A stretch of 64,000 nt of DNA from Criblamydia sequanensis CRIB-18 (GTDB lineage: Bacteria; Chlamydiota; Chlamydiia; Chlamydiales; Criblamydiaceae): NCBI RefSeq assembly GCF_000750955.1, contig NZ_CCEJ010000005.1, forward strand, positions 62,001 to 126,000. The letters are read 5' to 3'. Below, one piece after another: positions 18,635-26,763 of this stretch (its first letter is position 1; each line of letters begins with the position of its first letter). The position numbers were made by a program, and so were the translations under genes. The notes beneath the pieces are model-generated. The model was not told where the DNA came from, ran no database searches, and saw only the letters and a program-made list of their open reading frames with translations.

Positions 18635-20059
18635 TTAGAGACTTTTCTTTCCCCGTTCAAAGTCAAATTCTTCGTCCGAATCGCTGTCAGAATCTTCTAA
18701 AAAAGGGCGTCTTCGCTGAAGAGCGACCTGCAAGTCAGAATCAACAAATTTAGGAATCATGCAGGAAATTGATTTTGTAAGCCTTTGTTTATTAACAGCT
18801 TTAAAAAGATCTGCCTGTCTTGCTAATTTTTCTTCGTTTTCTTCAAAGTAAGTATTGCTTGAGAGATCCTCCCAAGTTTTAGATTTCTTTTTTTGCTTGA
18901 TTTTTTTCCTTTCCTTACCGCCCTTACACTCTTTGGTGCCTAATGCTTTCCCCTTTTCTATTAAAGCTATATTAAACCCTTTTTCCTGAATCTCCTTCTC
19001 TTCTTTAAGGGCTTTCTCTTTTGATTTTTCCCTTCTAACGCTCACCATGTGGTCGATAATATCGGCATGAAAGCGAGGCCTCCCCCGGTTCCCAAAAAAT
19101 TCTTGTAGTAGGCTTCGAAGTGGCTTGTTTTTATTTTGCTCCTGGGAGGTGATTTCTCTAATTTGTGAAGAAGCGATGCTTTCTCTATTATTAACTCTAT
19201 CCTCTAAAGACTTAACTTTCTTCTGATGCGAATCGTTATGGATTCTAGCAATTAAAGAAGAGATATTCCTTTTTTCTTTTTTAGAAGAGGAGGGCTCATC
19301 CAGAGTGGCCGAATTTATAATAACTTTCTCAATAAGCGGTTTTTCTTTTTCATGAGAAGTAAGGGAACTTGGCAAAACTTTTTTCTCTTCGGAAGGATTT
19401 TCTATTATCTTTTCTAATGAAGTCTTTGTTTCAACTTCTTTAATTGGAAAGCTCTTTGCATTTTCTAAAATCTTTACTTCACTTTTGATTTCTTGATTTG
19501 AATCCTTGACTTCTCTTTGCTCCCAAAATTGTTTAAGATTAGAAAAAGGCTGCGGTCTTTTCGATTCATTTTTTAACTGAACAATGATTTCAGAAGGTTT
19601 GTTTCTTATTGCAGGTATTGGCGGAAGCGGCCTAACCACCTTATTTTCTGCCTTTTTTATAATAACAGTTTGATATTTTTTATATATTTCAAGAAGCTTA
19701 TCCGCTTGTATTTTCTTTTCCTGCCCCCTATAAGTAGCCGCTAAATTTTGCAGTCCCTTAAAAGCTGCCGGGGCAAGGTCTGCTATAATTTCAGCTTTTT
19801 CCGTATAAGGTGTCTTTCTAGCATACCCTGAACTATGACGAAGCGCAGTCGTCTGAATGGAAAGTGCATCTGCAAAAGTTTTTTCTATGACGCTGACATC
19901 GAAAGCGTGAGTGACAGCTCTTCTTAGGGTAACGAAAATCTCTCTATTTTCGATAGAAAGCCTGCCCGAAATATCGGTTACCGGACTATCACCCACCTTA
20001 AATTCCGAGAGTTTTCTTAAATTGCCTAGGACAATCGGGATGGGATAATTATTAATCAT
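18635..20059 (-). CDS. Lys/Glu-rich protein with SH3-ligand motif, effector candidate
   Basis: I do not recognise a family. Residues 1-135 look folded and helical (RRAVTHAFDVSVIEKTF and ADLAPAAFKGLQNLAATYRG). RPLPPIP at residues 143-149 fits the class I SH3-ligand pattern and matches the motif in two other proteins of this window. Residues 150-474 are low-complexity, rich in K, E, S and R. A basic GGKERKKIKQKKKSK stretch near residue 390 could act as a nuclear-localisation-like signal, and an acidic DSDSDSDEEFDFE lies near the end. There is no signal peptide or membrane segment. The ATG lacks a clear Shine-Dalgarno site. The frame is convincing because of its length; the function is unknown. 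Confidence 0.78.
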   Translation of the reverse strand: MINNYPIPIVLGNLRKLSEFKVGDSPVTDISGRLSIENREIFVTLRRAVTHAFDVSVIEKTFADALSIQTTALRHSSGYARKTPYTEKAEIIADLAPAAFKGLQNLAATYRGQEKKIQADKLLEIYKKYQTVIIKKAENKVVRPLPPIPAIRNKPSEIIVQLKNESKRPQPFSNLKQFWEQREVKDSNQEIKSEVKILENAKSFPIKEVETKTSLEKIIENPSEEKKVLPSSLTSHEKEKPLIEKVIINSATLDEPSSSKKEKRNISSLIARIHNDSHQKKVKSLEDRVNNRESIASSQIREITSQEQNKNKPLRSLLQEFFGNRGRPRFHADIIDHMVSVRREKSKEKALKEEKEIQEKGFNIALIEKGKALGTKECKGGKERKKIKQKKKSKTWEDLSSNTYFEENEEKLARQADLFKAVNKQRLTKSISCMIPKFVDSDLQVALQRRRPFLEDSDSDSDEEFDFERGKKSL

Positions 20060-20092
20060 TATTGCACACTTTCTACATCATCAAATTAATAA

Positions 20093-20110
20093 GCTAGCTA
20101 GATGGGTTAT
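20093..20110 (-). promoter_or_regulatory. GCTAGCTA-GATGG element, copy 2
   Basis: GCTAGCTA then GATGGGTTAT lies 34 bases ahead of the ATG at 20059. It differs from copy 1 by a 3-base deletion and one A-to-G change. Confidence 0.35.
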
Positions 20111-20315
20111 TGGGTGGTATAAATTTTTCATAGATCCTAAAGAAATAATTATCAACTACTATTCTAAAGACATTTAAAAATAATAAGAGTAAAAACACTG
20201 AAGGAAATTAAAAAAATTTTTTATAAAAATTCAAGAAAGCTAATAAGTACTTCAAAAAAATAGCTAAAATGCGCATCCTCCCTTTCCAACTAAACTTTAA
20301 GATATTAGTGTTCGG

Positions 20316-22316
20316 ATGAAGAAATTTTTATTATTTGCCTCTCTTTTTTTAGCTTTGCTATCACAAGGCCTACTCCTTTCAAGCCTGGAAGAATTAGGAG
20401 GACTTGCCGTCTCCTATAAAGGGCGTTTTAGACCTTTAGAAAGCGCCTCGAAACTATGGTTAGAAGATCTTTATGGCAAAGACGCCCTGGATGAAAATTT
20501 ACTTCTAGAATATCCTTGGCTTAGAAACCCCATAGCCTTGAAGCTTTATATGGAAGCTTATGGCCCCTCTTCAATGAGTCAGGAAAAACTGTTATTCCTG
20601 GAAGAAAACCTTAAAGATTATTTTGACTCTTCCTACGTTAGCCTTTCTGAATTTGAAACCGCACTTGGCGATAAAATCGCTAGCGTTTGGCTCTCTCCTC
20701 TAATTTTAGAGGCTTTTTTAAAAGTCGAAGACACAAAAAAAATTAGGGATGGGGAGAAAATTGAACTCTCTTCCCTCTCGCAAGGTTTAGTGGTAAAAAA
20801 AGTCGGATCTCATCTTAAGATTCAAAAAACCCCTCCAAAAAAACCTTGGAGCGAACTTAAAACGGATGAAACCTTGGCGATTTCACCCCCGATTGCAAAA
20901 GAGCTCCTATATAGCAAAAAGCTTTTATCGCGATATCTTTACCTGTCCTCTGTTGCCTTGGAAAAGTCATTTGCTTCGCTTGTAAAAGATTTATCAAAAG
21001 AGCACTCTCTTGAAGCTTCAACTCATAAAGCGGAAGAGCTCTACCCTCTAGCTAAAAGAATGGCAGGCTCGCAAGATAGCTTTTTAATAATTCCATCAAA
21101 ATTAAAAGCGGGAGTTTTTTTTCCGCTGGCTTCTTTAAATAGTAAAAGATGGGATAGCTCAACTAAACGTTTAAGCCCTGTTACTAACTATACTAATTTG
21201 GAGGATGCCGATTTTGAAAAACTTAAAAGAACTTACCTCGAATTTGAATCCGCACTGAAAAATGAAGGGCCGAAAAAAGAAACAATTGAGACGCTAAAAA
21301 ATCTCTTGAGTAAATCATACGGGAACCTTGCTGCAAAAACTTATCTCTCTTCCAATGGAAAGACCTTAGCCTTTCCATCTCTTTTGCAATTAAAGCTAGA
21401 ACGCTTTTACACAACATTTCGGCTTTTAAACCTTTCTCTTATCTTTTTCTTTCTATCGTGTCTTTTTCTGATTGCTCGCAAAATATCTGCTCGAAAGTCA
21501 CTTTTTTTATTAGGACTTGGCTCATTTGGATTAGGGCTTCTTTCCTTAAGCCTTCTTTTATCTTTAAGAATTATAATCCTGGAGCGGCCTCCTGTTTCGA
21601 ATATGGATGAAACGCTTCTTTTTGTTCCTTTTGTGATTGCTGTGACAGCTTTTTTCTTGGCTCATTTCATGAAGTCGGAAGCCCTCCTTTTAATGGCCTC
21701 GCTAGCCACTTTTTTTCTTCTAGGGCTTGCAAGCTATAAAGGCATGGACCGATCTCTTGACCCGCTTCAGCCTGTCTTAAACTCAAATTACTGGCTAACC
21801 ATCCACGTACTGCTTGTTGTTTCAAGCTATAGTTTATTTATTTTATCAGGAATTGCAGCCCACTGCTTTGTTCTTTTTACAGGGCTTAAAAAACCGGATA
21901 AACTTAAAGGTATTTTTTATAGCGCAATGAAAAACAGCATTCTTGCAGGGACAGTTCTTTTAATTGCCGGAACCCTTTTAGGAGGGGTTTGGGCCGCTGA
22001 AAGCTGGGGAAGGTTTTGGGATTGGGACCCTAAAGAATCTTGGGCCTTTATTTCTATTTGCCTATACCTTGTCATTATTCATCTAATTTATTTTAGGGAA
22101 GTAAAAAAAATAACTTTGTCTTATATGGCCATAGGAGCCATGCAAGCCATTATTTTTACATGGTATGGGGTAAATTATATTCTAGGGTCCGGTTTGCATA
22201 GTTATGGTTTTGGAACAGGCGGTGAAGCGTTTTTTTTCCTGGGCTTAATCTTAGAAACTCTTTTTATTGGAATCACTTATTATTGGCTAAAAAAAACAAG
22301 CAAGTGCCTTAACTAG
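20316..22316 (+). CDS. ccsA: cytochrome c biogenesis protein CcsA (System II haem handling), large form
   Basis: CcsA is the haem-binding membrane partner of CcsB. The WWD motif WGRFWDWDP is at residues 564-572. Candidate haem-ligand histidines are H497 (YWLTIHVLL) and H628 (GSGLHSYGFG), the two periplasmic positions of the family, with H516 inside the membrane. A signal-like hydrophobic N-terminus leads into an exported domain of about 340 residues, after which membrane helices follow to the end (residues about 368-660). Short CcsA proteins have only the helical core. The start lacks a good ribosome-binding site. It converges with the phosphoketolase gene, with only 2 bases between the stops and no visible terminator. 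Confidence 0.9.
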   Translation: MKKFLLFASLFLALLSQGLLLSSLEELGGLAVSYKGRFRPLESASKLWLEDLYGKDALDENLLLEYPWLRNPIALKLYMEAYGPSSMSQEKLLFLEENLKDYFDSSYVSLSEFETALGDKIASVWLSPLILEAFLKVEDTKKIRDGEKIELSSLSQGLVVKKVGSHLKIQKTPPKKPWSELKTDETLAISPPIAKELLYSKKLLSRYLYLSSVALEKSFASLVKDLSKEHSLEASTHKAEELYPLAKRMAGSQDSFLIIPSKLKAGVFFPLASLNSKRWDSSTKRLSPVTNYTNLEDADFEKLKRTYLEFESALKNEGPKKETIETLKNLLSKSYGNLAAKTYLSSNGKTLAFPSLLQLKLERFYTTFRLLNLSLIFFFLSCLFLIARKISARKSLFLLGLGSFGLGLLSLSLLLSLRIIILERPPVSNMDETLLFVPFVIAVTAFFLAHFMKSEALLLMASLATFFLLGLASYKGMDRSLDPLQPVLNSNYWLTIHVLLVVSSYSLFILSGIAAHCFVLFTGLKKPDKLKGIFYSAMKNSILAGTVLLIAGTLLGGVWAAESWGRFWDWDPKESWAFISICLYLVIIHLIYFREVKKITLSYMAIGAMQAIIFTWYGVNYILGSGLHSYGFGTGGEAFFFLGLILETLFIGITYYWLKKTSKCLN

Positions 22317-22318
22317 AT

Positions 22319-24715
22319 TCAGTATTCTTTCTTAGAGTAGGGCCAACGCCAATTTTTTATTTCCGGCATATCATCGCCAAATTCATGAATGTAGTTTTTA
22401 TGATCGATGAGTTTGCCTTCAACAAAGTCTGAAATGTAAGCCCGCATATTTTCATAGCGTGGTATTAGCTGAACGGCGGTTTCCATGAGATGCAAGCGAT
22501 CTAACCCGTTCAAAACAACCATATCAAACGGGGTTGTCGTCGTCCCCTCTTCTTTGAAGCCTTTGACATGCAGATTATCATGATTTTTTCTTTTATAGGT
22601 CAGCCGATGGATTAGCGTCGGATAGCCATGAAAAGCAAAAAGAACGGGTTTGTCTTTAGTAAAAAGATTTTCATAATCCTCTTCGCTAAAGCCATGAGGG
22701 TGCTCAGTCTTTGGCTGCAAACACATCAAATCCACCACATTTACAAAGCGAATTTTAATATCAGGTAAATGCTCTCTCAACAAGCTTGCTGCTGCAAGTA
22801 ATTCCAAAGTCGGGATATCGCCTGCAGACACAAAAACTATGTCCGGATCAGTCCCAAAGTCATTGCTTGCAAAGGGCCAAACAGACATCCCTTTTTTACA
22901 ATGACGAACTGCTTCTTCCATTGTTAAATACTGAAGCGCCGGTTGCTTACCGGCTATAATGATATTTATGTAATTGCGGCTTCTAAGGCAATGATCTGCT
23001 GTCGATAAAAGAGTGTTCGCATCCGGTGGTAGATAAATTCTTATCAGCTCAGCTTTTTTATTAGCGGCATGGTCTATGAACCCCGGGTCTTGATGCGAAA
23101 ATCCATTGTGATCTTGCCTCCATACGTGAGAGGTCAGAAGGTAATTTAAAGAAGCGATAGGCCGTCTCCAGGGAATTTCCTTTGAGGTTTTTAACCATTT
23201 TGCGTGCTGGTTAAACATAGAGTCAACCACATGGATGAAAGCTTCATAAGAGGAGAAAAATCCATGTCTGCCTGTCAGTAAATAACCTTCTAGCCAACCT
23301 TGGCAAAGATGCTCGCTTAACACTTCCATAACGCGTCCATCTGCACTTAAATTTTCATCAGTCGGCCAAATGTCGGCTTCAAAAGTCCTTCCCGTCACAT
23401 CAAAAAGAGCATCCAAGCGATTAGATGAGGTTTCATCAGGGCCCATAACCCGGAAATTTTTATCTTTTAAGTTTAGCTGCATGACTTCTTTTAAGAGTTT
23501 TCCAAGAACTCTAGTAGCTTCTGCGTTGGAGGTTCCGGGTGACTCCACCTTGACTTCAAATTTTCTAAAATCAGGCATCTTCAAGTCTTTTAAAAGAAGA
23601 CCGCCATTTGCATTCGGATTTGCGCCCATGCGCCGGTTGGCTCTTGGCGCAAGATCCCTTAACTCCTGATTGATTTTTCCTTGTTTATCAAATAGCTCCT
23701 CGGGACGATAGCTTTTTAGCCAATTCTCTAAAATCTTTAAATGTTCAGGGTTTGTTTTAGGATCGGTAATGGGGACTTGGTGTGAGCGCCAATAGTTTTC
23801 TAAAAGGAGGCCATCTACCTCCTTAGGACAGGTCCAGCCCTTCGGCGAGCGTAAAATTATCATGGGCCAAAAAGGCCTTTTAGGGTCATTGTTTCTTCTT
23901 GCTTTCTCTTGAATGGCTTTAATTTCAAGGACGGCTTCTTCTAAGGCAAGGCTCATTTTGCGATGCATAATTTTAGGGTCGCTGCCTTCGACAAAAATAG
24001 GGCGATAGCCATAGCCGATAAACAATTTTTCAAGTTCATCTTTTGTGATTCTGGCTAAGATAGTTGGGCTTGCAATTTTATAGCCGTTCAAATGAAGTAT
24101 CGGAAGAACCGCCCCGTCGTATAGGGGGTTTAAAAATTTGTTGGAATGCCAGCTGCCGGCAAGCGGGCCTGTTTCCGCTTCTCCATCGCCAATGACACAA
24201 CAGACCACAAGGTCTTTATTATCAAAAGCAGCTCCATAGGCATGCATCAAACAATAGCCAAGCTCTCCCCCTTCGTTAATGGAACCCGGAGTTTCCGGCG
24301 CCGCATGGCTTGGTATGCCGCCCGGGAAGGAAAATTGTTTAAATAATTTTTTTAACCCTTCTTCATCCATAGTTATATTTGGATAAAGTTCTGTGTAGGT
24401 GCCTTCTATGTAAGTATTTGCAACTGCAGCCGGCCCCCCGTGCCCCGGGCCTAAAATAAATATGGAATTGAGGTCATATTTGCAAATTAGCCTATTAAAA
24501 TGGGCGTAAATAAAATTAATCCCGGGGGTTGTCCCAAAATGGCCAAGAAGCCTTGGCTTGATGTCCGAAGGCTTTAACGGCTCTTTTAAAAGAGGGTTAT
24601 TCATTAAATAGATCTGTCCGACAGAAAGAAAATTAGCAAGGCGCCAATAGGCATCGATAAGCTCAAGCTCTTTTTCACTTGGCAGTATTTCTTTCTTTTC
24701 TTGAACTAAGGACAT
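22319..24715 (-). CDS. xfp: xylulose-5-phosphate/fructose-6-phosphate phosphoketolase
   Basis: This ThDP enzyme splits xylulose-5-phosphate (or fructose-6-phosphate) with phosphate into acetyl-phosphate plus glyceraldehyde-3-phosphate (or erythrose-4-phosphate). At 798 aa it has the full family length. Family blocks are clear: [20 protein letters not shown] with H92, [12 protein letters not shown], the ThDP/Mg site [13 protein letters not shown] (G176-D177-G178), and a C-terminal [14 protein letters not shown]. It offers a route from the pentose phosphate pathway to acetyl-phosphate and ATP. No acetate kinase or phosphotransacetylase gene is in the window. The ribosome-binding site is weak. 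It follows the terminator of the cysteine-rich gene, so it has its own promoter or depends on read-through. Confidence 0.95.
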   Translation of the reverse strand: MSLVQEKKEILPSEKELELIDAYWRLANFLSVGQIYLMNNPLLKEPLKPSDIKPRLLGHFGTTPGINFIYAHFNRLICKYDLNSIFILGPGHGGPAAVANTYIEGTYTELYPNITMDEEGLKKLFKQFSFPGGIPSHAAPETPGSINEGGELGYCLMHAYGAAFDNKDLVVCCVIGDGEAETGPLAGSWHSNKFLNPLYDGAVLPILHLNGYKIASPTILARITKDELEKLFIGYGYRPIFVEGSDPKIMHRKMSLALEEAVLEIKAIQEKARRNNDPKRPFWPMIILRSPKGWTCPKEVDGLLLENYWRSHQVPITDPKTNPEHLKILENWLKSYRPEELFDKQGKINQELRDLAPRANRRMGANPNANGGLLLKDLKMPDFRKFEVKVESPGTSNAEATRVLGKLLKEVMQLNLKDKNFRVMGPDETSSNRLDALFDVTGRTFEADIWPTDENLSADGRVMEVLSEHLCQGWLEGYLLTGRHGFFSSYEAFIHVVDSMFNQHAKWLKTSKEIPWRRPIASLNYLLTSHVWRQDHNGFSHQDPGFIDHAANKKAELIRIYLPPDANTLLSTADHCLRSRNYINIIIAGKQPALQYLTMEEAVRHCKKGMSVWPFASNDFGTDPDIVFVSAGDIPTLELLAAASLLREHLPDIKIRFVNVVDLMCLQPKTEHPHGFSEEDYENLFTKDKPVLFAFHGYPTLIHRLTYKRKNHDNLHVKGFKEEGTTTTPFDMVVLNGLDRLHLMETAVQLIPRYENMRAYISDFVEGKLIDHKNYIHEFGDDMPEIKNWRWPYSKKEY

Positions 24716-24742
24716 AAGATTATCTTTTAAGGGATTTGAGGA

Positions 24743-24775
24743 TAAAAAAAAGACCGAGCGTCTAAGCTCGGTCTT
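24743..24775 (-). terminator. rho-independent terminator of the cysteine-rich gene
   Basis: AAGACCGAGC and GCTCGGTCTT form a 10-bp stem with a 6-base loop. Read on the minus strand the stem is followed by eight T. Confidence 0.9.
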
Positions 24776-24807
24776 AAACTAACCAAAGGTTATAAAACCT
24801 TAAGCGA

Positions 24808-25692
24808 TTATCTGCAAGAAGGTGCAAACTGAGGAGCACTTCCTTGAGGAGCACAGCCTTGAGGAGCTTGTTCACCTTGTGGCACACAAACTTTTTTGTA
24901 GTAGTAGCGTGGTACATAGCGGCATTTTTTGTCGCATACCCATCTTTTCTTTGTGTAGCACTGATCTACACAGTAGTACTCAGGCACTTGTTTGCAGCAT
25001 GTTTCAGAATAATACTGAGGAACATAGCGGCATTTTTGACGAGGTACATAGCGGCATTTCTTGTCGCATACGTATCTTTTCTTTGTGTAGCACTGATCTA
25101 CACAGTAGTACTCAGGCACTTGTTTGCAGCATGTTTCAGAATAATACTGAGGAACATAGCGGCATTTTTGCACTTGGTAGTACTGAGGAACCATTCTGCA
25201 GCATTTCTTTTGGACTGTGCAAGGCTCTTCTACACATCTCCAATCGTTATAGTAGCAAGGATCGTATTTTACAAATAATCCCCAGCATTCGCCTGCAGGA
25301 TGTTCTGGAGGGCAAGCGGCTTGTTCTACAATACCGTTGTCGTAAGGCTGGGCATCATTTACCATTGGGGCATTATCATAGTTTTGTTGTGGACAACATT
25401 CTGCGTAACCATACTGAGTCATGAGAACGCTACAAAACACAAATGCGATTTGTGGCTCTTCCACACATCTCCAATCGTTGTAGTAGCATGGCTCATACTT
25501 AGCATATAAACACCAGTATTCGCCTGTTGGTTGTTCTGGGGGGCAAGCTGCTTGTTCAACAATGCCATTGTCGTATGGAGCATTATTGATGGGCGCGCCG
25601 AAATTTTGAGAAGGACAACATTCTTGTGCATAACCATACTGAGTCATGAGAATGCTACAAAACACAAATGCGATTTGATAAAACTTTTTCAT
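24808..25692 (-). CDS. cysteine-rich repeat protein with duplicated signal-peptide segment, envelope candidate
   Basis: The 294-aa product has 34 cysteines. Residues 1-22 are a signal peptide (IAFVFCSILMTQYGYA). Residues 6-80 and 81-157 are two copies of the same unit, and the second copy begins with the signal-peptide hydrophobic core (IAFVFCSVLMTQYGYA) in the middle of the protein. Residues 175-218 and 219-262 are a second, almost identical tandem pair built from CRYVPQYYSETCCKQVPEYY and YCVDQCYTKK. The mature protein should be heavily disulfide-linked. Chlamydiae lack a thick peptidoglycan wall and rely on Cys-rich envelope proteins such as OmcB, so an envelope role is likely; this one is not OmcB. 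AGGAG precedes the ATG and a strong terminator follows, so it is monocistronic. Confidence 0.88.
   Translation of the reverse strand: MKKFYQIAFVFCSILMTQYGYAQECCPSQNFGAPINNAPYDNGIVEQAACPPEQPTGEYWCLYAKYEPCYYNDWRCVEEPQIAFVFCSVLMTQYGYAECCPQQNYDNAPMVNDAQPYDNGIVEQAACPPEHPAGECWGLFVKYDPCYYNDWRCVEEPCTVQKKCCRMVPQYYQVQKCRYVPQYYSETCCKQVPEYYCVDQCYTKKRYVCDKKCRYVPRQKCRYVPQYYSETCCKQVPEYYCVDQCYTKKRWVCDKKCRYVPRYYYKKVCVPQGEQAPQGCAPQGSAPQFAPSCR
24907..25170 (-). repeat. two 132-bp tandem direct repeats inside the Cys-rich gene
   Basis: Copies span 25039-25170 and 24907-25038 and code for the 44-residue QKCRYVPQYY...KKCRYVPR unit. They differ at only a few bases, which points to a recent or homogenised duplication. 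Confidence 0.9.
25222..25677 (-). repeat. 225/231-bp tandem repeat that duplicates signal-peptide core and N-terminal domain
   Basis: Copy 1 (25453-25677) codes for residues 6-80 and copy 2 (25222-25452) for residues 81-157. They share QIAFVFCS, LMTQYGYA, PYDNGIVEQAACPPE and CYYNDWRCVEEP. Confidence 0.9.
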
Positions 25693-26283
25693 AGCTTCTC
25701 CTAGACAGAACGTTAATGTTTTTAAAACTTTTAATTGAACACCGTGTTCTATTAAAGCTTTGGTTGGACTAACGCCGAAGCATTAGCCCTTCTATTGCTT
25801 CTGTATTCCTGAACATGAAACTTTAAGCAATTTATAACAAACATTTTTTTTAAAAACTAATGTAACTTCTTTATTTTTATATATTTAAGTCGAAATCTAA
25901 TACAAGATTTTATAACTCAACCACCTTCGATCTATTGTGCCCTTATAATTAACTCTCAAGCCTCTATACTGGATAATCTTATGATGGCTTTTTACTTTTT
26001 TTATAAAAATGTTGTATAAAAATTCTTTCAAAACTACAGTCGCAATTCAAAAGAAAAAGACACCTTTTCACTTGTTAGAGGAACTGGGGTTAAGAGATTT
26101 AATGGAGATCGGCTCCCTCGTAATTCCTTGAGAAAAATGAAGCTTTTACGTTAAACTATCCTTTATTAAAGTTTATTTTTTCTAAAGATCTTCGAAAAGA
26201 ACGAACCGAAATTTGCGAAACCTTCGCAAAAAAAACGAACAAGAGTGCGGTTTTGAGCCGCTTCACTTATTGAGAGAAAAACC
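25693..26283. other. 591-bp intergenic region between divergent genes
   Basis: I see no credible gene, tRNA or insertion-sequence remnant here. It must hold the promoter of the Cys-rich gene (minus) and of the coiled-coil gene (plus). It contains a GAACAC-c-GTGTTC dyad (25737-25749) and the hairpin at 26212-26230. A smaller GCGG/CCGC hairpin (26247-26261) follows. Confidence 0.6.
26212..26230 (+). promoter_or_regulatory. leader hairpin TTTGCGAA/TTCGCAAA
   Basis: A perfect 8-bp stem with a 3-base loop lies 53 bases ahead of the ATG at 26284. The plus strand continues in A, not T, so it is not a plus-strand terminator; it could be a 5'-UTR hairpin or operator. Confidence 0.4.
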
Positions 26284-26763
26284 ATGAGACATGTAAAAAG
26301 CGAGCGCTTAAAAAAATTAGAGCAAGAACTTGCAGACCTTGAGCAATGGTTGAAATTAGGCCTTGTTCCAAAAAAAGATGTGGAGCGTCATAAAGAAGAA
26401 ATTGTCGCTGTAAGGGCCAAAATTGAAGAGGAAAAAGAGCGTCTTCAATTCTTAAAAATGAGCGGTGAAGAAGAAGAGTTTTCAGCTCCCAAAAGACAGC
26501 AAGCAAGAGCGGCTTATACAGAGCTTCCGACTATCCCCGATATAGACCTTGGAGATACAGCAGCCGGCATCCATGAAACAGGTTTTGATATCGATACGGA
26601 AACCTCCGAGGAAGAAAGCGCAAGCTATGAAGAGCGCGATGAAGACGATGAAGAAGCTCATAATACCTTTGCAGAAGAAGAAGACGAATCCTTTTTCAGC
26701 GATAAAAATAGATGGCGCCGAGGAGCCAAGGATATTGTCGATCCAGACGCTAACGAATGGTAG
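26284..26763 (+). CDS. coiled-coil/acidic chlamydial protein next to hemW (CT053-like by position)
   Basis: Residues 1-60 form a Lys/Glu-rich coiled coil (LKKLEQELADLEQWLKLGL), and residues 75-150 are very acidic (EERDEDDEE). There is no signal peptide or membrane segment. The gene overlaps hemW by 7 bases, so they are translated together. In C. trachomatis, as I recall, a small coiled-coil gene of this type (CT053) lies between hemN-like CT052 and sucA (CT054), and CT053 has been proposed as a type III substrate. Here the hemW side of that order is kept but sucA is about 14 kb away. The function is unknown; the orthology is by position and character only. Confidence 0.82.
   Translation: MRHVKSERLKKLEQELADLEQWLKLGLVPKKDVERHKEEIVAVRAKIEEEKERLQFLKMSGEEEEFSAPKRQQARAAYTELPTIPDIDLGDTAAGIHETGFDIDTETSEEESASYEERDEDDEEAHNTFAEEEDESFFSDKNRWRRGAKDIVDPDANEW

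Noticed and set aside
15812-20059. The block between ccsB and ccsA as an insertion sequence or prophage
   Set aside because: No transposase, integrase, terminal repeats or target duplication are visible.
24822-25424. Long plus-strand frames opposite the Cys-rich gene
   Set aside because: They are antisense shadows created by the Cys/Tyr-rich repeats; the minus frame has signal peptide, ribosome-binding site and terminator.
25737-25749. GAACAC-c-GTGTTC dyad
   Set aside because: Short and isolated; no link to a known operator and no second copy seen in the window.
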